Positions 1-7,264 of a stretch of 7,796 nucleotides of DNA are shown piece after piece. Numbering within the stretch: position 1 is the first letter of the stretch; every line of letters begins with the position of its first letter. This DNA is from an uncultured Oscillospiraceae bacterium (GTDB lineage Bacteria > Bacillota > Clostridia > Oscillospirales > Acutalibacteraceae). Location of the stretch: the NCBI GenBank assembly GCA_900553525.1, contig USDZ01000078.1, forward strand, positions 1 through 7,796, in the 5' to 3' direction. Made by a program: the position numbers and the translations under genes. The notes beneath the pieces are model-generated. The model had not been told where the DNA came from, searched no databases, and was given only the letters and a program-made list of their open reading frames with translations.

Positions 1-908
1 TGATTCTCCGCCACATAGGGGGAAGGGACCAGGATCGCGGGCTTTTTCATGACCGGCAGTTCGCTCATCGTCATCGCTCCGCACCGGCAGATCACCAAAT
101 CCGCCGCCGCCATGCAACGGGGCATATCGTCGATGTAGTCCCGTACCCGCACATGCACGCCGTCGGTCAGCACTCCCTTTTCCCGCAGAAGGCGCTGGGC
201 CTTATCCCAGTTTTCGCCCCGCCCCGTCCCGACGATAAACTGATAGTTTCCGTCCTGTTGATTGCGGGAAAGAGCGCCGATGACCGCTTCATTGAGGTGA
301 GCGGCGCCGAGGCTGCCGCCGTAAGCCAAGACCAGAGGCCTTTCGTCCACCCCCAGTTCCCGGCGAGCCTGTTCCTTGTCCACCAGCAGAAAATCCCGCC
401 GCAGCGGGTTGCCGGTGACGATGACATGGGCCTCTTCGGGAAGATACTTTCGAGCCGATTCGTCACAGACGAGGACCGCTTTCGCCATTTTCGCGAGCAT
501 CTTGACCGTCACGCCCGGATAGGCGTTGGACTCGTGTACTACCACCGGGATCCCCATTTTCGCGGCCTTGCGAAGAACCGGGCCGCAGACATACCCGCCG
601 GTGCCGATCGCAATATCCGGCCGGAATTCCTTGAGAATCCGGGAGGAGGATACGCCTGCCGTCACGGCGTGGACTGCGGCCGATAGGTTCCGGCCCAAAT
701 TTTTAACGCTGAGTTTCCGCTGAAAGCCGCGCACATCCACGGTTTTCAGCGGGTAGCCCGCCGCCGGAACGAGCTTGGTCTCCATCCGGCCTGCCGCCCC
801 TACAAACAGAATGTCTGCGTCGGGCCACCTCTCCTGAATCGTCGCCGCAATGGCCAGGGCCGGATTGATGTGTCCGGCCGTGCCGCCGCCGGTCATGAGT
901 ACCCGCAT
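1..908 (-). CDS. murG: MurG, UDP-GlcNAc:lipid I N-acetylglucosaminyltransferase (3' end cut by window edge)
   Basis: MurG transfers GlcNAc from UDP-GlcNAc to lipid I on the cytoplasmic face of the membrane, giving lipid II. My own translation from the ATG at 908 runs open for 302 codons to the left edge; about 60 residues of a usual 360 are missing. The N-terminal glycine-rich loop GGGTAGHINP lies at residues 7-16, GTGGY at 102-106, HESNA at 125-129 and GGSLGA at 197-202. The UDP-GlcNAc-binding stretch CGAMTMSEL is at 276-284, with E283 matching the conserved family glutamate. Such GT28 glycosyltransferases have two Rossmann-like domains. The start is supported by GAGGG seven bases upstream of the ATG; a second in-frame ATG at codon 5 is less likely. 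The gene follows ftsW by 112 bases that hold two hairpins, so its transcription may be partly separated from the upstream genes. Identification is very secure. Confidence 0.97.
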   Translation of the reverse strand, partial: MRVLMTGGGTAGHINPALAIAATIQERWPDADILFVGAAGRMETKLVPAAGYPLKTVDVRGFQRKLSVKNLGRNLSAAVHAVTAGVSSSRILKEFRPDIAIGTGGYVCGPVLRKAAKMGIPVVVHESNAYPGVTVKMLAKMAKAVLVCDESARKYLPEEAHVIVTGNPLRRDFLLVDKEQARRELGVDERPLVLAYGGSLGAAHLNEAVIGALSRNQQDGNYQFIVGTGRGENWDKAQRLLREKGVLTDGVHVRVRDYIDDMPRCMAAADLVICRCGAMTMSELPVMKKPAILVPSPYVAEN

Positions 909-945
909 GACGCTTCCCTCTTTTCTATGTTTAGTACCGGTCCGC

Positions 946-982
946 AAAAAGGGCGGACGGTGAAGCCTCCCCGTCTGCCCTT
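946..982 (-). terminator. Terminator-like hairpin between ftsW and murG
   Basis: On the minus strand AAGGGCAGACGG (982 to 971) pairs with CCGTCCGCCCTT (960 to 949), a 12-bp stem with a single A/C mismatch and a 10-base loop. Five T residues (950 to 946) follow the GC-rich part, two of which can also pair with the AA at the stem base. This is the form of an intrinsic terminator, though the T tract is short. It lies inside what looks like one operon, 38 bases before the murG ATG, so partial termination or attenuation is more plausible than a complete stop. Confidence 0.5.
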
Positions 983-992
983 ATGGACTGTT

Positions 993-1015
993 CCGCGCCG
1001 GATGAGCCGGCGCGG
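993..1015 (-). repeat. Perfect GC-rich inverted repeat after the ftsW stop codon
   Basis: CCGCGCCGG and CCGGCGCGG form a perfect 9-bp stem around a 5-base loop, starting six bases after the ftsW stop codon. No T tract follows, so by itself it does not look like an intrinsic terminator. It could protect the 3' end of the upstream message or pause RNA polymerase before the terminator-like hairpin downstream. The structure is directly visible; the role is inferred. Confidence 0.6.
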
Positions 1016-1020
1016 CCCCT

Positions 1021-2220
1021 CTACCCGCTGCCGCTGCCTTTCTTCATCTGCCTCGATACCGACAGCACCACGCCCATTTGGGCGAGCAGCATAACGAGGG
1101 AGGTGCCCCCGTAACTGAAGAAAGGCAGGCTGATGCCGGTGTTGGGGATGGTGTTGGTCACCACCGCCATATTGAAGACCACCTGGATCCCGACCTGTGC
1201 GGTCAGGCCAACAGCGAGCATGGAACCGAATTTGTCCGGAGCCTTCATCCCGATCATGAATCCCCGCCAAACCAGCAGAGCGAACAGCACGATGATGATC
1301 ACCGCGCCGATAAATCCGAGTTCCTCGCATACGATTGCGAAGATAAAGTCGTTCTGCGGTTCGGGCAAAAACAGGTGTTTTTGCCGAGAATTGCCGAGGC
1401 CCTGGCCCATAAGACCGCCCGAGCCGATCGCATAGAGGGACTGGACCGTCTGCCAGGCTATGTCTTTGCCGGCCTTGCCGGAGGAAAACACGGCGAAGGG
1501 ATCCAGCCACACGTCGATGCGTTCCCGTTCATACCCTTTGAAGAAGATCAAGAACGCCGCCGCGCCGCCGCCGCCCCCGACGGTCACCAACAGATAAATC
1601 AGCCGGGTTCCCCCCACATACATCAGGATCAACCCGATCATGAGCAGCAGCATGGTGCCGGAGAGGTGGGGTTCCTGAAACACCAGGGCACAGGTAATAC
1701 CGAGAATCGCAATAAAGGGAAGAAAACCACGTAAAAAGGTTTTCATTTTTTTATGGTTGAGCGAAATCAGATGAGCAAAGAGCAGAATCAGGCCAAATTT
1801 GGCGACCTCAGACGGTTGGAACTGGCCGATACCCGGGATCCGGATCCACCGATGGACATTCTGGATAGACGGCAGGAAGAGAACCAATACCAGCAGCGCC
1901 CAAGAAAAAATCATGACGGGAATCGCGAGCTTGTGAAGCACATGGTAATCTACGACCGACACCAGCAGCATAATGCCCACTCCGAGGGCGGCGAACAACA
2001 ACTGGCGCTTGATGAAATAATAGCTGTCCTGTTCATACCAATAATAGGCATAGGCATAACTGGCGGAAAACAGGCTGATCAGGCCCACCACCAGCACCAG
2101 CATCAGCAGGATGAAAAAGGGCATATCAAACCCGGAAGAAAGAGAAAAAAGCCGGAACTTTTTGTGCGGTGGGCGAACGGCGCCTTCCGGCGTGCGCACC
2201 GCCGCGTCCTTCTGCGACAT
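1021..2220 (-). CDS. ftsW: SEDS family peptidoglycan glycosyltransferase, FtsW/SpoVE type
   Basis: This 399-residue polytopic membrane protein belongs to the SEDS family, which polymerises lipid II into glycan strands together with a class B PBP at the septum. About ten hydrophobic segments follow a polar N-terminal tail of some 30 residues. Family marks include HRWIRIPG at 123-130, PSEVAKF at 136-142, and the C-terminal signature PNTGISLPFFSYGG at 359-372. The large outer loop is near residues 229-296, and D291 in QNDF sits where the catalytic aspartate of FtsW/RodA is expected. A run of five glycines at 215-219 lies within a membrane segment. AGGGGG precedes the ATG at good spacing, and a candidate sigma-E promoter lies just upstream. 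FtsW (vegetative) and SpoVE (spore cortex) cannot be separated from sequence alone; position before murG and the promoter match favour SpoVE or a dual role. RodA is less likely from context. Confidence 0.95.
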   Translation of the reverse strand: MSQKDAAVRTPEGAVRPPHKKFRLFSLSSGFDMPFFILLMLVLVVGLISLFSASYAYAYYWYEQDSYYFIKRQLLFAALGVGIMLLVSVVDYHVLHKLAIPVMIFSWALLVLVLFLPSIQNVHRWIRIPGIGQFQPSEVAKFGLILLFAHLISLNHKKMKTFLRGFLPFIAILGITCALVFQEPHLSGTMLLLMIGLILMYVGGTRLIYLLVTVGGGGGAAAFLIFFKGYERERIDVWLDPFAVFSSGKAGKDIAWQTVQSLYAIGSGGLMGQGLGNSRQKHLFLPEPQNDFIFAIVCEELGFIGAVIIIVLFALLVWRGFMIGMKAPDKFGSMLAVGLTAQVGIQVVFNMAVVTNTIPNTGISLPFFSYGGTSLVMLLAQMGVVLSVSRQMKKGSGSG

Positions 2221-2253
2221 GGCTTATCCCCCTTTCCCGGTCTTTCCAAATCT

Positions 2254-2282
2254 AGTGTATTACATCCCCGCCCCGAATATAC
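2254..2282 (-). promoter_or_regulatory. Candidate sigma-E (sporulation) promoter upstream of ftsW/spoVE
   Basis: In the 69-base gap between mraY and ftsW the minus strand reads GTATATT (2282-2276), then exactly 14 bases, then AATACACT (2261-2254). The Bacillus sigma-E consensus is about kmATAww, 14 bases, CATACAhT, so each box differs at one position. Transcription would begin near 2247, leaving a leader of under 30 bases that contains the AGGGGG ribosome binding site. Bacillus spoVE is known to be transcribed by sigma-E from a promoter close upstream. No sigma-A promoter of similar quality is apparent in the gap. Confidence 0.5.
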
Positions 2283-2289
2283 GGCGGTA

Positions 2290-3303
2290 TCAGAGAAACA
2301 TAAGCAGCGCGGCGACGCCGCATCCGGCCAGCGTGACGGCTGAAAACACAACCACAATCTTGTTTTCGCTCCATCCGCTCATTTCAAAATGGTGGTGCAG
2401 CGGGCTCATTTTGAAAAGCCGTTTGCCGTGGGTGAGCTTGAAATAGAGCACCTGCAGGATGACCGACAGAGTCTCGGCAATGTAGACAATCCCCACCGGC
2501 ACGAGAAGAAACGGCTGATTGATGCCAAAAGCCAGGGCCGCCAACGCCCCGCCGAGAAACAGAGAGCCCGTGTCCCCCATGAAGACCTTGGCCGGGTGGA
2601 TGTTCCACAGCAGGAACCCCGCGATCGCCCCCGCCAGAGCCGCTGCCATGAGACCCTGGCCGATATATTGTCCGCTGACCGTCAGAAAAAACAGACAGGC
2701 GATCAGACTGACCGACCCGCACAGGCCGTCAATACCGTCGGTGAGGTTGACCGCGTTGAGAGCCGCTACCACCACAAAGACAGCGAAGGGAATAAACCAG
2801 AGTCCAAAGTCCACCGGACCGAGGAAGGGCACGTATACCGCCGTTCCCCCCGCCATGTAGACCGATACGGCGTATCCGGCGGCCACCAGAAGCTGGGCAA
2901 AGAGTTTTTGAAAGCTGGTCAGCCCCAGATTGCGCTTCTTGACCACCTTGATATAATCGTCCAAAAACCCGATGCCCCCACTGCACAACGCTAGGAGAAC
3001 GCCTGCCACCATCTTGGTCATAACCGCGCCGCCCCAGGCGTCGGAGAACACTTTTACCGGCAGGAAAAGCTGGCTGACCACCACGGCCGCCGTCAGCGTG
3101 ACACAGGACGCCAGAATGAAAAGGAATCCCCCCATCGTCGGAGTCCCCTGTTTGTTTTTGTGCCAGGCAGGGCCTACGTCCCGGATGGTCTGTCCAAATT
3201 TCAGCCGGTGCAGTACCGGAATCAGCACCTTTCCCAGCAAAGCCGACAGAAAGAACGACACGAGCGCCGTAACCGTGATCAGAATCAGGGTGGTCGTATC
3301 CAT
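2290..3303 (-). CDS. mraY: MraY, phospho-N-acetylmuramoyl-pentapeptide transferase
   Basis: MraY transfers phospho-MurNAc-pentapeptide from UDP to undecaprenyl phosphate, making lipid I in the cytoplasmic membrane. The 337-residue protein is mostly hydrophobic, with about ten membrane segments. The family motifs are all present: the substrate-site stretch GTPTMGG at 53-59, the aspartate pair in FLDDYIKV (D115, D116), NLTDGIDG at 186-193, the magnesium-binding D244 within VFMGDTGS at 240-247, and the histidine triplet in PLHHHFE (303-305). Length is slightly above the usual 320-330. The ATG at 3303 is the only reasonable start, because an in-frame TGA lies 9 bases upstream with no other start codon between. 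The gene follows murE by 100 bases and precedes ftsW by 69, with neither murF nor murD beside it. Confidence 0.98.
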   Translation of the reverse strand: MDTTTLILITVTALVSFFLSALLGKVLIPVLHRLKFGQTIRDVGPAWHKNKQGTPTMGGFLFILASCVTLTAAVVVSQLFLPVKVFSDAWGGAVMTKMVAGVLLALCSGGIGFLDDYIKVVKKRNLGLTSFQKLFAQLLVAAGYAVSVYMAGGTAVYVPFLGPVDFGLWFIPFAVFVVVAALNAVNLTDGIDGLCGSVSLIACLFFLTVSGQYIGQGLMAAALAGAIAGFLLWNIHPAKVFMGDTGSLFLGGALAALAFGINQPFLLVPVGIVYIAETLSVILQVLYFKLTHGKRLFKMSPLHHHFEMSGWSENKIVVVFSAVTLAGCGVAALLMFL

Positions 3304-3316
3304 GATGATGACTCAA

Positions 3317-3326
3317 TCCTTTCCTC
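3317..3326 (-). promoter_or_regulatory. mraY ribosome binding site with long spacing
   Basis: The purine stretch GAGGAAAGGA is the only Shine-Dalgarno-like sequence ahead of mraY. Its nearest AAGGA is 13 bases from the ATG, longer than the usual 5 to 9. The in-frame TGA at 3315-3313 rules out an earlier start in this frame, so the long spacing appears real and may lower translation of mraY relative to its neighbours. Confidence 0.55.
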
Positions 3327-3403
3327 AAATCAGGGACGCGGCCCTGGTTCGATGGAGGTAATGCCGCGTAATCCCCCGGAGGCCGGGAGAAGGCGGAAGT
3401 CCG

Positions 3404-4900
3404 TCAATCCACTTTCCCGCCGCATTCCGGCCCGGCGGGATTGGAGGCCGTCTGCGCAAGCGCCTCGGCTACGATCTCCCGCTCATCCAGATGGATGATG
3501 CCATCGTGCAGAACCTGATAGGTCTCATGTCCCTTGCCCGCGAGCAGTATGGTATCCCCCGGCTTCGCATGCCGAATCGCCCAGTGGATTGCCTCCACCC
3601 GGTTGACCACGACGGTATATGGCGTTTTGCCCCCTTCAAGCCCCACCAAAATATCGTCGATAATGGCCTGCGGCTCCTCACTGCGGGGATTATCCGACGT
3701 GACCACCAGATAATCGGACAAGGCCGCGGCGGCCGCCCCCATTTTGGGCCGCTTGGTTTTATCCCGATCTCCGCCGCATCCAAACACCGTCACCAAGCGT
3801 CCGGCCTTGCATTCCCGCAGAGCCCCGCAGATTTTTTCCAAGCCGTCCGGCGTATGCGCATAGTCGATGATGACGGTGAAATCTCGGCCGGTCGGCACCA
3901 CTTCACAGCGCCCCTTGACCCCGGCCGCCCGCCCGAGAGCGTCCACAACCGGCTGAAAGGGCAAACCCAGGGTCAGCGCACAAGCCGCCGCGCCCAAAGC
4001 GTTGTAAACCGAAAAGCGCCCCGGCACCGCGAGCCTCACCCGGCCGATAACGCCGATGCCGACCAGTTCGAAATCTACCCCATCCGGTCTCTGCCGGATG
4101 TTGCGAGCTGTATAATCGGCCGCGTCGCTTTTCGCCGAGAAAGTGACCGTCTTACAATCCAGCCCTTCCCGCATCGGGCCGTACCAGTCGTCGTCCTGAT
4201 TGAGTATCGCGGTTTTGCACAGGGAAAACAGGCGTTTTTTCGCTGCGAGATAGTTTTCCATCGTGCCGTGATAATCCAGATGGTCTTGGGTCAGGTTGGT
4301 GAAAATCGCGGCGTCAAAGTTGCAGCCCTCCACCCGGTCCTGATCCAGCGCGTGGGAGGAAACCTCCATCACCGCGTAACCACAGCCCTCGGCCACCATC
4401 AGGGACAGCATGCTTTGCAGATCGTATGGGTCGGGCGTGGTATGTCCGGAAGCCAGGACCCGCTCCCCAATCATATTCTGGATAGTGCCCATCAGTCCCA
4501 CTTTTTCCCCGTTGGCCTCCAGGATGGTCTTGAGCAGATAGGTGGTGGTGGTTTTGCCGTTGGTGCCCGTCACCCCGATCAAATGCAGACGCTCTGCCGG
4601 GTTTCCAAACCAATTTGCACACATCCGGGCCCAGGCTTTCCGCCCCGATTCCACCAGCACCAGACAAACGTCCCCCGCATTTCCGAGATCCACGGGATGT
4701 TCCGCCACGATCACGGCAGCGCCGCTTTCCGCCGCCTGCCGGGCATAATCGTGCCCGTCCATGGCGGTTCCGCAGATACAAACAAAGGCAAATCCCGGTT
4801 CTACACGGCGTGAATCACAGCAGACGCCCTGTATTTCCATCTCTTCCGGATAGCGCCCCGGCATCGTACCGGTGTCACGCATCAGTTCACACAGTTTCAT
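3404..4900 (-). CDS. murE: MurE, UDP-MurNAc-L-Ala-D-Glu:meso-2,6-diaminopimelate ligase
   Basis: MurE is the cytoplasmic ATP-dependent Mur ligase that adds the third residue of the peptidoglycan stem peptide. Numbering from the TTG at 4906 gives 500 residues; from the ATG at 4900, 498. In the 500-residue numbering the ATP loop GVTGTNGKTT is at 111-120, substrate-site HTTPDP at 155-160, EVSSHALDQDR at 181-191, and NLTQDHLDYHG at 204-214. K223 in AKKRLF is the expected carbamylated lysine. YAHTPDG is at 349-355, FGCGGDRD at 375-382, DNPRSE at 405-410 and GKGHE at 457-461. The DNPR motif is typical of enzymes that add meso-diaminopimelate rather than lysine. The ATG is preferred because homologues begin MKL; the TTG two codons earlier has the better ribosome binding site spacing (AGGA, six bases). 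The gene starts 54 bases after the PBP stop codon, so it is probably cotranscribed. Confidence 0.97.
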   Translation of the reverse strand: MKLCELMRDTGTMPGRYPEEMEIQGVCCDSRRVEPGFAFVCICGTAMDGHDYARQAAESGAAVIVAEHPVDLGNAGDVCLVLVESGRKAWARMCANWFGNPAERLHLIGVTGTNGKTTTTYLLKTILEANGEKVGLMGTIQNMIGERVLASGHTTPDPYDLQSMLSLMVAEGCGYAVMEVSSHALDQDRVEGCNFDAAIFTNLTQDHLDYHGTMENYLAAKKRLFSLCKTAILNQDDDWYGPMREGLDCKTVTFSAKSDAADYTARNIRQRPDGVDFELVGIGVIGRVRLAVPGRFSVYNALGAAACALTLGLPFQPVVDALGRAAGVKGRCEVVPTGRDFTVIIDYAHTPDGLEKICGALRECKAGRLVTVFGCGGDRDKTKRPKMGAAAAALSDYLVVTSDNPRSEEPQAIIDDILVGLEGGKTPYTVVVNRVEAIHWAIRHAKPGDTILLAGKGHETYQVLHDGIIHLDEREIVAEALAQTASNPAGPECGGKVD

Positions 4901-4912
4901 GTCCAAACACCA

Positions 4913-4916
4913 TCCT
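4913..4916 (-). promoter_or_regulatory. murE ribosome binding site bearing on start choice
   Basis: AGGA lies 6 bases before a TTG (4906-4904) and 12 bases before an ATG (4900-4898) in the same frame. GGTG, 7 bases from the ATG, is a weaker alternative. An in-frame TAA upstream excludes anything earlier. The two starts differ by only two codons, so the protein is almost unchanged. Confidence 0.45.
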
Positions 4917-4954
4917 TACTTTCATGACGGGAGGAGGCCGCCGGTCCGCCGCCT

Positions 4955-7222
4955 TTATTCCACCGTATCCTGGTACAGCACTTCCACCCGCACCACCGTG
5001 CCGGGCGGCACAGCGGTTTCCGCCTCCTCCGACTGTGCGCGCACCACGGCCTGCCCGTCCCGGTCGTCCAGACCCGCGATGGATAGGTTCAATCCGGCAC
5101 CGACAGCGCCGTTGTTTGCCTCAGAGAGCGTCATGCCGACAAAGTTCGGCACCGGCACCGATGCGTTTTCATCGGTCTCTTCCGTATAAAGCACCACCAT
5201 ACCGTTTTGCGGTATGGATTCGCCTGCGGCGGGTATCTGACGCAACACTTCTCCGCCGTTTCCCACCAATTTGGCCTGTAGCTGCACACTAGCAAGCCGG
5301 TTTTCCGCTTCGGATACCGCAATACCGGTGACTTCCGGAGCCACCCGGTTCATATTCGCGATCTCTTCGTCGGTATACTGCGGCTCCACCCCCAGATAGG
5401 GCAGCGCCTCGGACAGAATCTTCTGCGCGACCGGGGCGGAGAGCTGGCCGCCGTAGCGGATAGCGGTCTGCGGCTCGTCGATGAGGACGAGAACCGCAAT
5501 CCGGGGATCATAAGAGGGGGCAAAGCCGCCGAAAGAGGCCACCACATTTTTCCTTACACCATCCGCCGCCGCTTGATCGGTCTTGACGGAGGTTCCGGTC
5601 TTGCCGGCCACGTGATAGCCGGGGACATACGCGTTTTTCGCGCCGATCTCCACTACCCCTTCCATCATGGCCGCCATCCGGCGGGCGGTATCCTCTGAAA
5701 CAACGGTACGGCGCACGGTCGGCTCGATCTCCTCGACGACATTCCCGTTTTCATCCAGAATCTGGCGGACAACATAGGGCTTCATCAGCCGTCCGCCGTT
5801 GGCCACGCAGGCGAGGCCGGTGATCATCTGAATAGGCGTGACCTTGAAGGTCTGCCCGATGGCGGAGGTCGCCACGTCCACCGGACGGATCGTTTCCTCC
5901 ACATGGTAGAGGGTCGGGGTGACCCGCGCCTCTCCCAGCATATCGATGCCGGTCAGTTCGGTGAAGCCGAACGCGGCGTGATACTGGCAAAACAAATGGC
6001 CGCCGATCATTCCGCCGAGGGTCATAAAGGCCGGATTGCAGGAGTGGGCGATGGCCTCGGCAAAGGTCTGATCCCCGTGGCTGCGGGGATAGACATGGCA
6101 TTTCATCGGCTTAACGCCGGGCATGGTGTAGGTGCCGCTGCAGAAGAAATGCGTGTTTTCATTGACCAGCCCCTCCTGCACCCCTGCAGAGGCTGTGAAC
6201 ACCTTGAACACCGATCCCGGTTCGTAAAACTCGGAAATCGGTTTGTTCTTCCACTGTTTCTGGAGTGCCTCAAGCAGGGCGGCGCTCTGTTCATCCCCCG
6301 ACAGCAGGGCAATCTGGGCGGCGGCATCAGGATCGGTGAGCTCCCGCGGCTGGTTGAGGTCGTAATCCCCTTTGGTGGCCATGGCCAGGATCGCGCCGGT
6401 CTGCACGTCCATGACAATGGCCGCGCCCCGATTAGTCGCGCCGGTTTCCCGCACCGCGATCTCGAGGTATTTTTCGGTGATGCGCTGGATGGTGGTATCG
6501 ATGGTGAGCACCAGGCTGTTGCCCGCCTCGGCCTCGATGGTGCTTTCATACCGACGCTCATTCGGCATGGCGTCACCCCATCCGTTTTTGGCCGTCACCA
6601 CCCGGCCGGCCTTGCCGGCGAGCTGGCTGTCATACTTCGCCTCCAGCCCCTCCAGGCCGTAATTGTCGGTGCCCGTGAAGCCAAGCACACAGGAGAGTAC
6701 GCTTCCCAGCGGATACTCCCGTTTGTAATCCTGAATGACTCGGAATATGCCGGTGAACTGGTGTTCCTGGACCCAATCGATGAAGGTGTCACAGAGGGAA
6801 TGGTCGATTTTAGATTTCACCACTTCGTACAGGGATGTCTTCTTTCCGGTTTTTTTGTAAAGCGTATCCCGATTGATCTCCAGCAGAACCGAAAGTTCAT
6901 CCGCAATCAGGGTACGGGTGGCCTCGTCGGGAATTTCGCTCGGGGCCATGATGATGGTCGCGACCTCCGTGGTCTGTGCAAGCACCTCCATATTGGTATC
7001 ATAGATCCATCCCCGTTTCGGGGATATGATGCTGTCGGACATTTGCTGTTCCATGGCCCGTTCCTGCCAGACGGCATATTCACCGATCTGGATAACGGCG
7101 AGCTTGCCGCCCACCGCCCCGAAACAGAAGCAGACGATGACGAGGGTCAGCAGCGACCGCCGCCACATCTGTCTGGAAGGGGCCTTGATTGACACGTCCT
7201 GTTGACGAAAAGGCTTTTTCAT
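4955..7222 (-). CDS. spoVD: Class B penicillin-binding protein with two PASTA domains, SpoVD-like transpeptidase
   Basis: This 755-residue enzyme cross-links peptidoglycan stem peptides outside the membrane, normally paired with a SEDS glycosyltransferase such as the one encoded downstream. A basic cytoplasmic tail and one membrane anchor (about 22-44) are followed by the PBP dimerisation domain (about 63-225, starting near KRGWIYD). The transpeptidase domain spans about 262-607 with all three catalytic motifs: SVFK (S337, K340), SCN (394-396) and KTGTS (541-545). Two PASTA domains close the protein, about 626-682 and 688-750. It is longer than Bacillus SpoVD (about 650), mainly from the second PASTA repeat. 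C375 and C395 sit 38 and 58 residues after the active serine, close to the redox cysteines described for SpoVD. GAGG lies 10 bases before the ATG. A paralogue ends 42 bases upstream. Class B PBP is certain; SpoVD rather than division PBP (FtsI/PbpB) is inferred from position and cysteines. Confidence 0.93.
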   Translation of the reverse strand: MKKPFRQQDVSIKAPSRQMWRRSLLTLVIVCFCFGAVGGKLAVIQIGEYAVWQERAMEQQMSDSIISPKRGWIYDTNMEVLAQTTEVATIIMAPSEIPDEATRTLIADELSVLLEINRDTLYKKTGKKTSLYEVVKSKIDHSLCDTFIDWVQEHQFTGIFRVIQDYKREYPLGSVLSCVLGFTGTDNYGLEGLEAKYDSQLAGKAGRVVTAKNGWGDAMPNERRYESTIEAEAGNSLVLTIDTTIQRITEKYLEIAVRETGATNRGAAIVMDVQTGAILAMATKGDYDLNQPRELTDPDAAAQIALLSGDEQSAALLEALQKQWKNKPISEFYEPGSVFKVFTASAGVQEGLVNENTHFFCSGTYTMPGVKPMKCHVYPRSHGDQTFAEAIAHSCNPAFMTLGGMIGGHLFCQYHAAFGFTELTGIDMLGEARVTPTLYHVEETIRPVDVATSAIGQTFKVTPIQMITGLACVANGGRLMKPYVVRQILDENGNVVEEIEPTVRRTVVSEDTARRMAAMMEGVVEIGAKNAYVPGYHVAGKTGTSVKTDQAAADGVRKNVVASFGGFAPSYDPRIAVLVLIDEPQTAIRYGGQLSAPVAQKILSEALPYLGVEPQYTDEEIANMNRVAPEVTGIAVSEAENRLASVQLQAKLVGNGGEVLRQIPAAGESIPQNGMVVLYTEETDENASVPVPNFVGMTLSEANNGAVGAGLNLSIAGLDDRDGQAVVRAQSEEAETAVPPGTVVRVEVLYQDTVE

Positions 7223-7264
7223 AAACAGGTCGCCTCGTATTCTCTATGAATGAAAGGTTATGGT

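Noticed and set aside
153..686. 177-codon plus-strand frame at the left end
   Set aside because: It overlaps the murG coding strand, which reads without interruption through this region with all conserved motifs.
893..1510. 205-codon minus-strand frame overlapping the end of ftsW and the ftsW-murG gap
   Set aside because: It is out of frame with ftsW, lacks family motifs, and its Arg and Gly-rich translation is a frame shadow of the SEDS C-terminus.
1078..2343. Two plus-strand frames (1078-1734 and 1753-2343) resembling a gene pair
   Set aside because: Both are antisense to ftsW and the ftsW-mraY junction. Their His, Gln, Asp and Glu-rich translations mirror hydrophobic membrane codons on the other strand, a well-known shadow effect.
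3331..3346. Small inverted repeat CAGGG-N6-CCCTG before mraY, with another 5-bp repeat at 3375-3387
   Set aside because: The stems are only 5 bp with no T tract. In GC-rich DNA such short repeats are expected by chance, and no regulatory class fits.
3304..3403. Possible remnant of murF between murE and mraY
   Set aside because: The 100-base gap contains no recognisable Mur ligase motif and only short hairpins and the mraY ribosome binding site.
3491..4813. 440-codon open frame on the plus strand
   Set aside because: It lies wholly antisense to murE, which has every family motif. Its translation is rich in His, Arg, Gln and Pro with no recognisable domain, as expected for the reverse of GC-rich coding DNA.
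5903..7192. 429-codon open frame on the plus strand
   Set aside because: It is antisense to the SpoVD-like PBP, including its catalytic region. It shows no known motif and no separate promoter or clear ribosome binding site.
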